This document shows positions 1 through 7,707 of a DNA stretch of 18,728 nucleotides, one piece after another. Position numbers and translations under genes: made by a program. Under the pieces are notes generated by a model. That model ran no database searches. It was not told where the DNA came from and saw only the letters and a list, made by a program, of their open reading frames with translations. Within the stretch, counting starts at the first letter, position 1; each line of letters starts with the position of its first letter. The stretch spans positions 1 through 18,728 of the forward strand of contig PKWQ01000123.1 of NCBI GenBank assembly GCA_003133265.1, given 5' to 3'. This DNA is from Acetobacteraceae bacterium. GTDB lineage: Bacteria; Pseudomonadota; Alphaproteobacteria; Acetobacterales; Acetobacteraceae.

Positions 1-2
1 GC

Positions 3-323
3 CCGCCCGGCGACCGCCCGCCGAGCCCGGCGGAGCTTGCCGCCTGCCTGCCCTTCCTCTGGCGGCTGATCGCGCTCGCCCGGCCACGCCATATCGTGCT
101 GTTCGGCCCGCTCGCCGCCCGCGCCCTGCTGCCGGCCACCCCGCGCCGCCGCCCGCGCGGGGTCTGGGTCGACCTGACGGTCCCCGGCTTGCCCGCGCCG
201 GTCCCCACCCTGCCAAGCCAGAGCCCCGCGATGCTGCTGCGCAGCCCCGGACTGCGCCGCGATGCGTGGGGAGATCTGCGCAAGCTGCGCCGGGCGATTG
301 ACGAAATCTTCACGAAATCGTGA
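3..323 (+). CDS. Uracil-DNA glycosylase family 4 (UDG-like), 3' part only
   Basis: Only the C-terminal 106 residues are in the window; the frame is open back to the first base. The stretch from PAELAACLPFLWRLIALARP through IVLFGPLAARALL matches the late part of family 4 (iron-sulfur) uracil-DNA glycosylases, where a helix is followed by a strand and the 'G..AA..LL' turn. The end, PAMLLRSPGLRRDAWGDL, matches the family's C-terminal helix. Family members remove uracil from DNA in base-excision repair. The region that normally reads HPAYLLR here reads SPAMLLR, so the active-site His appears replaced by Ser. The catalytic N-terminal motif and the cysteine ligands lie outside the window, so activity cannot be judged. 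Assignment rests on the C-terminal pattern only. Confidence 0.7.
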   Translation, partial: PPGDRPPSPAELAACLPFLWRLIALARPRHIVLFGPLAARALLPATPRRRPRGVWVDLTVPGLPAPVPTLPSQSPAMLLRSPGLRRDAWGDLRKLRRAIDEIFTKS

Positions 324-324
324 A
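309..324. repeat. 16-bp perfect palindrome at the end of the glycosylase gene
   Basis: TTCACGAAATCGTGAA reads the same on both strands and contains the stop codon of the upstream gene. As RNA it can fold to a 6-bp stem with an AAAU loop, but no U-tract follows, so it is a poor intrinsic terminator. It may be an operator or an mRNA 3'-end hairpin. Confidence 0.4.
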
Positions 325-343
325 ATTCTGGTGGGCCAACCCG

Positions 344-371
344 TTGATTCCTCTGCCTGACGTTCGATAAT
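344..371 (+). promoter_or_regulatory. sigma70-like promoter for the lytic transglycosylase gene
   Basis: TTGATT (344-349) and GATAAT (366-371) are separated by 16 bases. They match the -35 consensus at 4 of 6 positions and the -10 at 5 of 6. Transcription would begin near 378, leaving a leader of about 55 bases before the ATG at 434. The surrounding 110-bp gap is clearly more AT-rich than the flanking genes. Confidence 0.5.
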
Positions 372-433
372 TGAGATTCGTCTCTGATCTTAGGATTGCG
401 CCGGGATCGAAGTCTGTGTAACCAGCCCGGCCT

Positions 434-2278
434 ATGCGAGGGATCGGACACACGCTCTCCCGCCTTCCGGCTGCCCGGGCGTTCTTCGCCGGGGCGGCGA
501 TCCTTGCCGGGGCGGTCGCCCCGACGGCGCACGCGCAAGTACCTGGATCTGGGAATGGCGACGAAACCGCGATGGCTATACCGCGGATGGCGACGCATGG
601 CGGCGCCGGCGTTGCGCTGCCCAGGCCGCTGCCGCCCAGCGATGCCGCGCGCCTCCGCCGCATCTTCGCGCTGCAAGACACGGGCAACATTCCCGCGGCG
701 TTGCGCGAAACTGAACTTTTGGACGAGACCAGGCTGCTCGGCCACCTCCTCGCCGACCGTTATCTCGGCCGCTTCTACCGTTCGAGCGGGCAGGATCTCA
801 GCGACTGGCTGAGCCGCTTCGCCGACGAGCCGGACGCACCGGCGATCTATGCGCTGCTGAAGACCCGCCTGCCCAAGGGCATGGCGCTGCCGCCGGCACC
901 GTCGATCGTGAGGCTGGCCAACGAGGGCATGGCCAATCCGCTACCGGAAGACGCCGACCCGCAGGACCGCGCCATTCCGCGCAACCCGATGCTGGATCGC
1001 GCCGTGGCGGAACGGGCACGCGAGGGCAACGCCACGGCCGCGCTGCGGCTGATCGACAAAACGCCCGGCCTGTCCGCGCCGTACGCCGCCCTGCTGCGGG
1101 CGGAGGTGGCACAGGCGCTGTTCACCCAGAACCGCGACGCGGAAGCACTGGATATCGCCGCCAGCGCGATGAACCGCCTGCGGCCGGACCAGCGGGTGGG
1201 GCTGGCGGGCTATGTCGCCGGGCTGGCCGCCTGGCGGCTCGACCTGCCGGAACTCGCCCGGTTCCATTTCGAGGCCGCCGCACGCGCGCCGCTCGGCACC
1301 ACCGCCTTGCGCGCCGCCGCCGCGTTCTGGACCGCGCGGGCGCATCAGCGCACCGGCGATCCCGCCGGCTACGCCCCCTGGATGCGCCTGGCAGCGGAGC
1401 AGAAACGCACCTTCCACGGCCTGCTCGCCCGCCGCGCGCTGGGCCTGTCGTTCGGATTAGCCTCCGACCGGGAAACGCTCGGCGAGGCGGACGTGGACGC
1501 GATCGCCGCCACGCCGCAGGGCTGGCGCGCGTTCGCCCTGTTGCAGATCGACCAGCCCGAGCGGGCAGAGGCCGAATTACGGCTGTTGTGGCCGTCCGCC
1601 CAGGCCAGCCCCGCGTTCGGCCGCTCGCTGCTGCTGGTCGCCGGCGCGGCGGGGCTGACCGATCTGACCGCCCAGCTCGCCGCGCTGATCCAGATCGCCG
1701 ACGGCAGGCCGCGCGACGATCTGCGCTTTCCGGTACCGAAATTAACGCCGCGCGGCGGGTTCCGCGTCGATCCGGCGCTGGTCTATGCGCTGACGCGGCT
1801 GGAATCCAATTTCGACTCCGCCGCGGTTTCGCCGGCCGGCGCGCGCGGGCTGATGCAGATCATGCCGATGACGGCGCAATATATCGCGCACAATTCCGAT
1901 TTTTCCAGTACACGACTGCATGATCCTGCGATCAATCTCGAACTTGGACAGCGCTACGTCACCTACCTCGCTGACCAGGATGCGATCGGCGGCGATCTGA
2001 TCCGCCTGTTGGCCAGCTACAATTCCGGCCCGGGCAATTTCGCGCGCTGGAATGCCGCAGTGCGCGACAACGGCGATCCGCTGCTGTTCATCGAGTCGAT
2101 CCCGGTCGCGGAGACCCGCGGCTTCGTGCAGCATGTGCTGACCTACACATGGATTTACGCCGAACGGCTCAATCTGCCCGCTCCCAGCCTGGACCAATTG
2201 TCGGGGGGCGCATTCCCGCGCTTCACGCCGATGCCGGTTGCGGGCACACTGGCGCAAATCACCCCACGCTTGCACTGA
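434..2278 (+). CDS. Soluble lytic murein transglycosylase (Slt family, SLT domain at C-terminus)
   Basis: A 614-residue periplasmic enzyme that cleaves the MurNAc-GlcNAc bond of peptidoglycan, forming 1,6-anhydromuropeptides. Residues 1-34 form a signal peptide (basic start, an alanine-rich core, then AHA before Gln35 as a likely cleavage site). The middle (about 60-430) is alanine-rich and helical, resembling the superhelical U/L region of Slt70. The C-terminal SLT domain starts near residue 445. Glu457 in TRLESNFD is the catalytic acid, GLMQIMP (472-478) is the family signature, and YNSGPG begins at 529. Length and order fit the Slt family. The ATG at 434 is chosen because it yields the complete signal peptide. 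It lies 45 bases before moaB and may be cotranscribed with it. Confidence 0.92.
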   Translation: MRGIGHTLSRLPAARAFFAGAAILAGAVAPTAHAQVPGSGNGDETAMAIPRMATHGGAGVALPRPLPPSDAARLRRIFALQDTGNIPAALRETELLDETRLLGHLLADRYLGRFYRSSGQDLSDWLSRFADEPDAPAIYALLKTRLPKGMALPPAPSIVRLANEGMANPLPEDADPQDRAIPRNPMLDRAVAERAREGNATAALRLIDKTPGLSAPYAALLRAEVAQALFTQNRDAEALDIAASAMNRLRPDQRVGLAGYVAGLAAWRLDLPELARFHFEAAARAPLGTTALRAAAAFWTARAHQRTGDPAGYAPWMRLAAEQKRTFHGLLARRALGLSFGLASDRETLGEADVDAIAATPQGWRAFALLQIDQPERAEAELRLLWPSAQASPAFGRSLLLVAGAAGLTDLTAQLAALIQIADGRPRDDLRFPVPKLTPRGGFRVDPALVYALTRLESNFDSAAVSPAGARGLMQIMPMTAQYIAHNSDFSSTRLHDPAINLELGQRYVTYLADQDAIGGDLIRLLASYNSGPGNFARWNAAVRDNGDPLLFIESIPVAETRGFVQHVLTYTWIYAERLNLPAPSLDQLSGGAFPRFTPMPVAGTLAQITPRLH

Positions 2279-2323
2279 CGTCCGCATAGCCGGGCCCAGG
2301 CCGGCGACGAAAGGAGCAAGCCC

Positions 2324-2872
2324 ATGCCAGGCATCGACGAAACACGTCCCTTCATTCCCGTCAACATCGCGGTGCTGACGGTATCGGATACACGTACGCT
2401 TGAAACCGACACCTCCGGCGCCACGCTGGCCGATCGCATCGTCAAGGCCGGCCACAAGGTGGCGGTGCGCGCGATCGAAAAGGACGACGCAAGCCTGATC
2501 GAGGCGCATCTGCGCCGGTGGATTTCGGATGCAACCATCGACGCGGTCATCACCACCGGTGGCACCGGCATCACCGGGCGCGACGTGACACCGGAGGCAT
2601 TCGATCGCGTTCTGGAAAAGCGCATCGAAGGCTTCGGCGAATTGTTTCGTATGCTTAGTTACAAGAAGATCGGCCCCTCGACGATGCAGTCCCGCGCGAT
2701 CGGCGGCGTTGCCGGCGGCACCTATCTGTTCGCCCTGCCCGGCAGCCCCGGCGCGGTGAAGGACGGCTGGGACGACATCCTGGCGCACCAGCTCGACAAC
2801 CGCTCCCGCCCCTGCAACCTGGTGGAGCTGATGCCGCGCCTGCAGGAACATCTTGCCCAGGCGTCGCGATAG
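2324..2872 (+). CDS. moaB: Molybdenum cofactor biosynthesis protein B (MoaB/MogA family)
   Basis: A 182-residue cytoplasmic protein of the MoaB/MogA fold. In MogA this fold adenylylates molybdopterin before molybdenum insertion; the precise role of MoaB is less settled. Visible motifs are NIAVLTVSDTR near the N-terminus, the pterin-binding TTGGTGITGRDVTPEA in the middle, and FALPGSPGAVKDGW near the C-terminus. Length matches bacterial MoaB (about 170-190). AAGGAG at 2311-2316 is a strong ribosome binding site seven bases before the ATG. No molybdoenzyme gene is visible in the window, so the position next to the transglycosylase gives no functional hint beyond possible shared transcription. 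Confidence 0.93.
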   Translation: MPGIDETRPFIPVNIAVLTVSDTRTLETDTSGATLADRIVKAGHKVAVRAIEKDDASLIEAHLRRWISDATIDAVITTGGTGITGRDVTPEAFDRVLEKRIEGFGELFRMLSYKKIGPSTMQSRAIGGVAGGTYLFALPGSPGAVKDGWDDILAHQLDNRSRPCNLVELMPRLQEHLAQASR

Positions 2873-2889
2873 GCCGCGCCGACTGGCTT

Positions 2890-2920
2890 AACCCGCATTT
2901 CCCGGACAGTCGGGTTTCTT
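2890..2920 (+). terminator. Possible intrinsic terminator after moaB
   Basis: AACCCG (2890-2895) can pair with CGGGTT (2911-2916) across a 15-base loop, and TCTT follows. An alternative shorter stem is CCCG (2901-2904) with CGGG (2911-2914). The stem is short and the T-run imperfect, so this is only a weak candidate. It sits between moaB and the compositionally different glycosyltransferase. Confidence 0.3.
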
Positions 2921-3025
2921 AATGGCGGTTTTGCTATGCCTTTCCATATAAATTAGAGGGCTAAGGGTCAAAATCGAGGCGTCGATAGGCGATGCAGCCA
3001 TCTGGGAAATGTCGGGGGAATGACC

Positions 3026-4201
3026 ATGCAACTTGCCGCCATTGTTTTAGTCCGCAATGAAATTGACATTCTGCCAGCCTTCCTCTCGCATCTGGCGGCT
3101 CTCTTTGATGCTGTTCTGATAATGGATCACGGCTCGGTCGATGGCACAGGGCAAACCGCCCGCCATGCTGCGATCGAGCGGCCAGGCTGGCATGTTTGGC
3201 ATGTTGCCGTTCCTGGCATTCACCAAGCAGCTTTCAGCACCTTCGCCATGCGCCATCTATTCGCGACCACGGACGCGGATGCAGTACTGTTCTTGGACGC
3301 CGACGAGTTTCTGGATGTGCCAAATCGCGCCGACCTTGAAAAATCCACCGGTTCCTTGCGTGACCCGAGGAGCGTTGGCACATTCGCATGGCTAAACTGT
3401 GTGCCCGATTCGATCGATACCAAAAGCCTTCGTTTGGACGACACGATATGGATCGCGCCGGAACCATCGTCTCATCGCAAAGTTCTCATCACCCGTGCCT
3501 TGTTCGATGCTACCGGTGGCTTGGCCTGCCCGACGACCGGCAACCACGCCGTTGAACCTGGCGACGGTGAAGGGGTCACTGAACAACCACTTGGCCATAT
3601 ACTGCATCTGCCGCTGCGTTCCGTCGCCCAGATGGAGCGCAAATTATTGACCGGCACGCTCTCGGCGCTGGCTCGCAGCGACCGTCCCTCCCGTGAATTT
3701 TCCCATTGGTTGGACGCCGTAGGGCGAATGGCGGATGGCGCGGTCGGCGAGGCGGAATTAGTTGGTATGGCTTACAACTATGGATTGCCCCCCGAACCTG
3801 AAGCGCCGCAGCGTATGGCCGATCTCGCTTCATTCGGGTTTCAGCGCCGCACGATGCAGAACGTGGCGTCGGTGCCCATTGATCTTCCTGATGTTACCGG
3901 CCCCTCTAATAGCAATGTCTATCTGGCCGCTGTGTTGCGTGACTGGCGGCAAATGCCGAGCGCCGGGCTTGATCTGGTCTTGGACGGCGACGAACTGCGT
4001 TGCAGCCAGACAGCCATCCCCGAACCACCCCGTGACGCCCTCCCTGAACCTGTACGTTCGTCGGTGCCGTCAGGAACCGAATGGGAGCGCATCTTGGCTG
4101 AACGCGACGCAGCGCGTCACGAAGTAACCTTACTGCGAGCCAGCACGTCCTATCGTGTCACCGCGCCTCTCCGGGCTTTGGCCCGTATTTTCCGGACTTG
4201 A
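3026..4201 (+). CDS. Glycosyltransferase family 2-like protein
   Basis: A 391-residue cytoplasmic glycosyltransferase of the GT-A fold; the sugar donor and acceptor are unknown. The N-terminus (LAAIVLVRNEIDILPAFLSH) is the GT2_4-type start. MDHGSVDGT follows, and the metal-binding DAD motif is at Asp91-Ala92-Asp93 within LFLDADEF. The C-terminus has a short charged helix and then TSYRVTAPLRALARIF, a tail often seen in polysaccharide-linked transferases. I take the second ATG (3026) because GGGGGA at 3014-3019 is six bases from it but touches the first ATG at 3020. The gene is visibly more AT-rich than its neighbours: 3061-3120 has 30 G/C of 60, against 45 of 60 at 1021-1080. It interrupts a set of housekeeping genes and may have been acquired horizontally. 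Confidence 0.82.
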   Translation: MQLAAIVLVRNEIDILPAFLSHLAALFDAVLIMDHGSVDGTGQTARHAAIERPGWHVWHVAVPGIHQAAFSTFAMRHLFATTDADAVLFLDADEFLDVPNRADLEKSTGSLRDPRSVGTFAWLNCVPDSIDTKSLRLDDTIWIAPEPSSHRKVLITRALFDATGGLACPTTGNHAVEPGDGEGVTEQPLGHILHLPLRSVAQMERKLLTGTLSALARSDRPSREFSHWLDAVGRMADGAVGEAELVGMAYNYGLPPEPEAPQRMADLASFGFQRRTMQNVASVPIDLPDVTGPSNSNVYLAAVLRDWRQMPSAGLDLVLDGDELRCSQTAIPEPPRDALPEPVRSSVPSGTEWERILAERDAARHEVTLLRASTSYRVTAPLRALARIFRT

Positions 4202-4225
4202 TGTTCGCTTTATGTTCTTGACCGC

Positions 4226-4253
4226 CCCGGCCTGATTTGTCACTCTGGCCGGG
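4226..4253 (+). repeat. Stem-loop between the glycosyltransferase and the radical SAM gene
   Basis: CCCGGCC (4226-4232) is complementary to GGCCGGG (4247-4253) with a 14-base loop. No T-run follows, so termination is doubtful. It may be a weak terminator or a leader structure of the next gene, whose ATG is 20 bases further on. Confidence 0.3.
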
Positions 4254-4273
4254 AACGGACAGGGAACGCGGCC

Positions 4274-5473
4274 ATGCGCGATCGGACCGATCCTGACAAG
4301 CTCAGCCGCTCCGCGCCGGAGCCGGAGGCGCTGGCCGCGCTGGATGCCGCCGGCGCGCCGGAAGCGCCGCCGATGGTGCGGATGCCCTCGCTTGCCCAGC
4401 GCGGCCGGGGCGCGACGCTGAACCCGCCGGTCCGCTTCGACCGGCTGGCGGGCATGGTGTTCGACGACGGCTGGGGCACGCTGGACGAGCAACTCGGGGC
4501 GCTGCCGGCGCTGGCCACCACGCTGACCCGCGACGCAACGCGCAGCGCGATCAGTTGGAACAGCTCGCCCGATATCGGCTTCGACCGCTCGGTGAACCCG
4601 TATCGCGGCTGCGAGCACGGCTGCGTCTATTGCTACGCCCGCCCGACGCACGCCTATCTCGGCTACTCGCCGGGCCTCGATTTCGAAACCAAGCTGATCT
4701 TCAAGCCCGAAATCGCCGAGCTGCTGGAGAAGGAACTACGCAAGCCCGGCTATGTCGCGCGCAGCATGGCGCTTGGCACCAACACCGATCCGTACCAGCC
4801 GGTGGAGCGCACGCTGAAACTCACCCGCGCGGTGCTGGAGGTACTAGATCGTTTCAACCATCCGGTCGGCATCGTGACGAAATCCGCTGGCGTGCTGCGC
4901 GATCTCGATATTCTCGGCTCGATGGCCCGGCGCAATCTGGCGCGGGTCTATCTCTCCGTCACCACGCTCGATCCGCTGCTTGCCCGGCGGATGGAGCCGC
5001 GCGCGGCAACCCCGGCGCGGCGGTTGGCGGCGATCGCCGAGCTGGCCCGTGCCGGCATTCCGGTGGGCGTGATGACGGCGCCGATGATCCCCGGGCTGAA
5101 CGACGCGGAGATGGAAAAGATCATCGAGGCCGCTTCCCGCGCCGGGGCGCGGCACGCCGGCTATGTGCTGCTGCGCCTGCCGCACGAGCTGCGCCAGATG
5201 TTCGAGGATTGGCTGAACACGCATTTCCCGGACCGCGCCAGGCATGTGCTGAGCCTGATCCGCGACACCCGCGCGGGCGCGCTGAACGACGCGCGCTTTC
5301 ATCACCGTTTCGCCGGCCAGGGCGTCTATGCCGACCTGCTGCTGCGCCGCTTCGTGCGCGCCTGCCGGCAATGGGGCCTGGACGAGCCGCGCGACGGCCT
5401 GGACTGCACCCGCTTCGCCGTCCCGGACAACGCAAGGCGCGGCTTGGCGGACGCACAGCTCTCATTGTTCTGA
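4274..5473 (+). CDS. PA0069 family radical SAM protein
   Basis: A 399-residue radical S-adenosylmethionine enzyme of the PA0069/Rv2578c group (related to SplB-like proteins), whose substrate is not known. The cluster motif CEHGCVYC (Cys113, Cys117, Cys120) follows DRSVNPYRG, a diagnostic block of this group together with YARPTHAYLGYSPGLDFE. The three cysteines bind a 4Fe-4S cluster that cleaves SAM. The strand GIVTKSAGVLRDLDIL and the later VGVMTAPMIPGLND belong to the TIM-barrel core. AGGGA at 4261-4265 gives a good ribosome binding site eight bases before the ATG. The first 85 residues are low-complexity and rich in Ala and Pro, as is usual in this family. The gene ends 14 bases before the convergent DUF6489 gene. 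Confidence 0.9.
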   Translation: MRDRTDPDKLSRSAPEPEALAALDAAGAPEAPPMVRMPSLAQRGRGATLNPPVRFDRLAGMVFDDGWGTLDEQLGALPALATTLTRDATRSAISWNSSPDIGFDRSVNPYRGCEHGCVYCYARPTHAYLGYSPGLDFETKLIFKPEIAELLEKELRKPGYVARSMALGTNTDPYQPVERTLKLTRAVLEVLDRFNHPVGIVTKSAGVLRDLDILGSMARRNLARVYLSVTTLDPLLARRMEPRAATPARRLAAIAELARAGIPVGVMTAPMIPGLNDAEMEKIIEAASRAGARHAGYVLLRLPHELRQMFEDWLNTHFPDRARHVLSLIRDTRAGALNDARFHHRFAGQGVYADLLLRRFVRACRQWGLDEPRDGLDCTRFAVPDNARRGLADAQLSLF

Positions 5474-5487
5474 AGCAAGATCGTGCG

Positions 5488-5739
5488 TCAGGGCGTCTCG
5501 GTCTTCCCGAACAGCGGGTTCAGGAACGCCGCGAATGCCTTCTGCACCTGCTCGCTGCTCTGCGGCGCGGTGCCGAGCCACGCTTTCAGCAGCGCATCGG
5601 GCGACATGCTGGCCGCGGCCTGCGTCATCTGCTCCTCCAGCTTGGCCAACATGGCGGCCTGCAGCGGCTTGACGTCGGGCAGGCCAAGGAACTGGCGGGC
5701 TTCGTCTGGCGTGCAATCGATGTCGATCGTGACCTTCAT
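5488..5739 (-). CDS. DUF6489 family protein, small, function unknown
   Basis: An 83-residue protein starting MKVTIDIDCTPDEARQFLGL, the typical start of a small alphaproteobacterial family of unknown function (DUF6489). The N-terminal strand is followed by helices rich in Ala, Gln and Met; there is no signal peptide or membrane segment. The open frame continues far upstream, but the ATG at 5739 is supported by GGGGGA eight bases before it and by the family start. It converges with the radical SAM gene and diverges from the Lin0512 pair, with 144 bases of shared upstream DNA. No function can be assigned. Confidence 0.85.
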   Translation of the reverse strand: MKVTIDIDCTPDEARQFLGLPDVKPLQAAMLAKLEEQMTQAAASMSPDALLKAWLGTAPQSSEQVQKAFAAFLNPLFGKTETP

Positions 5740-5883
5740 CGCTTCTGTCCCCCATGTTGCTGGCACGGCGGCGGCCCGCGCGCCCGTCGATAACCGGTAA
5801 GATGACAATCCGGCGCAAAGCCCATAGAGTCGAGGACCAAGCGGGGCCTCACACGCGTTCCGCACTTGCCGGGGTGAACGGAC

Positions 5884-6225
5884 ATGGCTCTGAAGCGCAT
5901 GGTGCTGGAAATCGGTATGGGCACCGACATACGCGGGGCGGACAGCACCAAGGCGGCGGTGCGGGCGCTGCGCGACGCGCTGTGGCATAACTCGCTGAGT
6001 ATCGCCCCAGCACTCGGGTTCGGGCTCGATGCGATGCAGATCGACGTCACCATCGGCGTGCCGCGCCCCGAACAGGTGGACAAGGCGGCGGTCCTGGCGG
6101 TGCTGCCGTACCGCAAGGGCACCGTGACCGTGGTCGAGGGCGGGCTTGAGATCGTCAACGACGCGGGCACCGATTCCACGCTGATCGCCCATGCCGCCGC
6201 CATCGTGCGGCTCGACGTAGCTTAG
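5884..6225 (+). CDS. Lin0512 family protein, first copy
   Basis: A 113-residue protein of the Lin0512 family (TIGR02058-type conserved hypothetical). The start KRMVLEIGMGTDIRGAD is followed by the conserved TKAAVRALRDAL block, then SLS and the strand DVTIGVPRPEQVD. The pattern of short strands and one long helix suggests a compact cytoplasmic domain. GGGGTGA upstream can serve as ribosome binding site. It is followed after 12 bases by a second copy, about 59 of 113 residues identical in an ungapped hand alignment. No catalytic role is established for the family. The pair may form a heteromeric assembly, but that is a guess. Confidence 0.88.
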   Translation: MALKRMVLEIGMGTDIRGADSTKAAVRALRDALWHNSLSIAPALGFGLDAMQIDVTIGVPRPEQVDKAAVLAVLPYRKGTVTVVEGGLEIVNDAGTDSTLIAHAAAIVRLDVA

Positions 6226-6237
6226 GGACATAGTCGC

Positions 6238-6579
6238 ATGACGGTGAAGCGGGTCATTCTGGAAATGGGCAGCGGCAACGATCTGCATGGTGGCGACTAC
6301 ACCAAGGCAGCGGTCCGCGCGGTGCAGGACGCGCTGCACCATAGTTCCTTGAGCATGCTGCGGTCGCTGAAGATCGATCCGAAGACGATGCAGGTCGAGG
6401 TGACGATCGGCGTGCAGCATCCCGAGAAGGTCGATGCCGCAACGGTGAAGGCGACGCTGCCGTACGGGCAGATCACCGTGAAGGTAGTCAAGGGCGGCCT
6501 GGACGTTCCCGACGACAGCTCCAGCGATCTCGCGGTGATCGCCAGCGCCGCCGTCGCGGTCAGGCTCGATCTGCCGTAG
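6238..6579 (+). CDS. Lin0512 family protein, second copy
   Basis: Also 113 residues and collinear with the copy just upstream without gaps. It keeps the same landmarks: KRVILEMGSGNDLHGGD, TKAAVRAVQDAL, SLSM, VEVTIGVQHPEKVD and a VRLDL ending. The differences are spread throughout, so this is an old duplication rather than a recent one. AGGGA about nine bases before the ATG is the likely ribosome binding site. The two genes almost certainly form one transcript. The gene converges with the flavin oxidoreductase, whose stop is 13 bases away. Function unknown. Confidence 0.88.
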   Translation: MTVKRVILEMGSGNDLHGGDYTKAAVRAVQDALHHSSLSMLRSLKIDPKTMQVEVTIGVQHPEKVDAATVKATLPYGQITVKVVKGGLDVPDDSSSDLAVIASAAVAVRLDLP

Positions 6580-6592
6580 CGCGGGCGTGGCC

Positions 6593-7663
6593 CTACAACT
6601 TCTCCATCACCTGACGGGCGAAATCCTCGGCCATCCGCCATTTGGCCTTGGTGCCGGACGCGAACATCAGCTCCTTCAGCCCCTGGCGCTCCAGCTCGCG
6701 GATACGCTCGATCAATTCGCCGGCGGTGCCGACCAGGCAGGTGTCGCGGATCAGCTCCGCATCGATCAGTTCGGCCTCCCCGGGATGCAGGTAGGAGTAG
6801 TGGAATTCGTGCGTGCGGAAATGCCGGTGTTCCGGCGGGGTCTGTTCGACCAGGGCGCAGTATTTCTTCCAGATGCGGCGCAGGAACGGCGGTGGATCGA
6901 TGCCGCGCTCATGCACCATGTCGTAGAAATAATACACGCTGGCCATCACGTTCGGCCCGATCATCGCCTTGATCCGGTCGGAATCGGCCGCCTCGCCCGG
7001 TTGCAGTACCGCCACGCTGGTCATCGTGCAATTCCAGAAGCCGGACATGTCCATCTCGCGCCCGCCGCGCGCGGCACCTTGCCTCGCATGGCCCAGCGCC
7101 TCCGCCACCGGAACGCCGCGCGGCGGGATGGCGAACACCAGCCCGTCGCCATACTCCCCCGCCAGCGCCATGGCGCGCGGCCCGAAGCCCGACACATACA
7201 GCGGAATCCTCGGTTCCAGATTCATGTAGCTGTGCTCGTGCATCAGCATCTTGATCGGCCGCGTGAGCCCGTTGAAGCTGTAGTCGACGACCTCGCCGCG
7301 CAGCAGCGCCGACAGCACGCGCAGATACTCGGCGAAGTCGGCGATCTTCATCGGACGCTGGCCCATCGTGCGCATCGCGGTATTGCCGGTGCCGATGCCG
7401 AGGAACACGCGCCCGGGCGCCAGACGGTTCAGCGTCGCCATCGCCGCCGCATGCACCGGGGGAATGCGCGTGCCGCAGATCGCCGTGCCGGGGCCGAGGC
7501 GGATCCGGCTGGTCTGGCGCGCCGCCAGCGCCAGCACCGCGTAGCAATCGGAGAACAGCAACTGGCTGTCGGCCACCCAGACCGAATGATAGCCGAGCGT
7601 TTCGGCATGGCTGAAGAAGCCGATCTCGTCGATGTCGGCCATGACGCAGATGCCGAATTTCAT
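6593..7663 (-). CDS. LLM class flavin-dependent oxidoreductase (bacterial luciferase/MER-like)
   Basis: A 356-residue TIM-barrel protein of the luciferase-like monooxygenase superfamily (COG2141), resembling F420- or FMN-dependent 5,10-methylenetetrahydromethanopterin reductase-type proteins. The N-terminal MKFGICVMADIDEIGFFSHA and GYHSVWVADSQLLFSD are typical, as are RIRLGPGTAICGTRIPPVHA and LGIGTGNTAMRTMG further on. Which cofactor (FMN or F420) and which substrate are used cannot be read from sequence. The open frame extends far upstream, but the ATG at 7663 fits the family start and has GGGGA just before it. The gene begins 44 bases after the hyfI-like stop on the same strand, so it may be the last gene of the hyf-like operon and a redox partner for that complex (inference). 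Confidence 0.85.
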   Translation of the reverse strand: MKFGICVMADIDEIGFFSHAETLGYHSVWVADSQLLFSDCYAVLALAARQTSRIRLGPGTAICGTRIPPVHAAAMATLNRLAPGRVFLGIGTGNTAMRTMGQRPMKIADFAEYLRVLSALLRGEVVDYSFNGLTRPIKMLMHEHSYMNLEPRIPLYVSGFGPRAMALAGEYGDGLVFAIPPRGVPVAEALGHARQGAARGGREMDMSGFWNCTMTSVAVLQPGEAADSDRIKAMIGPNVMASVYYFYDMVHERGIDPPPFLRRIWKKYCALVEQTPPEHRHFRTHEFHYSYLHPGEAELIDAELIRDTCLVGTAGELIERIRELERQGLKELMFASGTKAKWRMAEDFARQVMEKL

Positions 7664-7707
7664 GTTTTTCCCCAGGTCGCGGCCACGAGCATAATTTCCG
7701 ATCGGCC

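Noticed and set aside
2931..2959. Promoter TTGCTA...TATAAA or TAGAGG before the glycosyltransferase
   Set aside because: The good -10-like TATAAA is only 10 bases from the -35-like box. The alternative with 17-base spacing matches the -10 at only 3 of 6 positions.
4555..5793. A 412-codon open frame overlapping the radical SAM gene
   Set aside because: Arg/Ala-rich with no family features. The overlapping frame has the complete radical SAM motif, and the DUF6489 gene covers its end.
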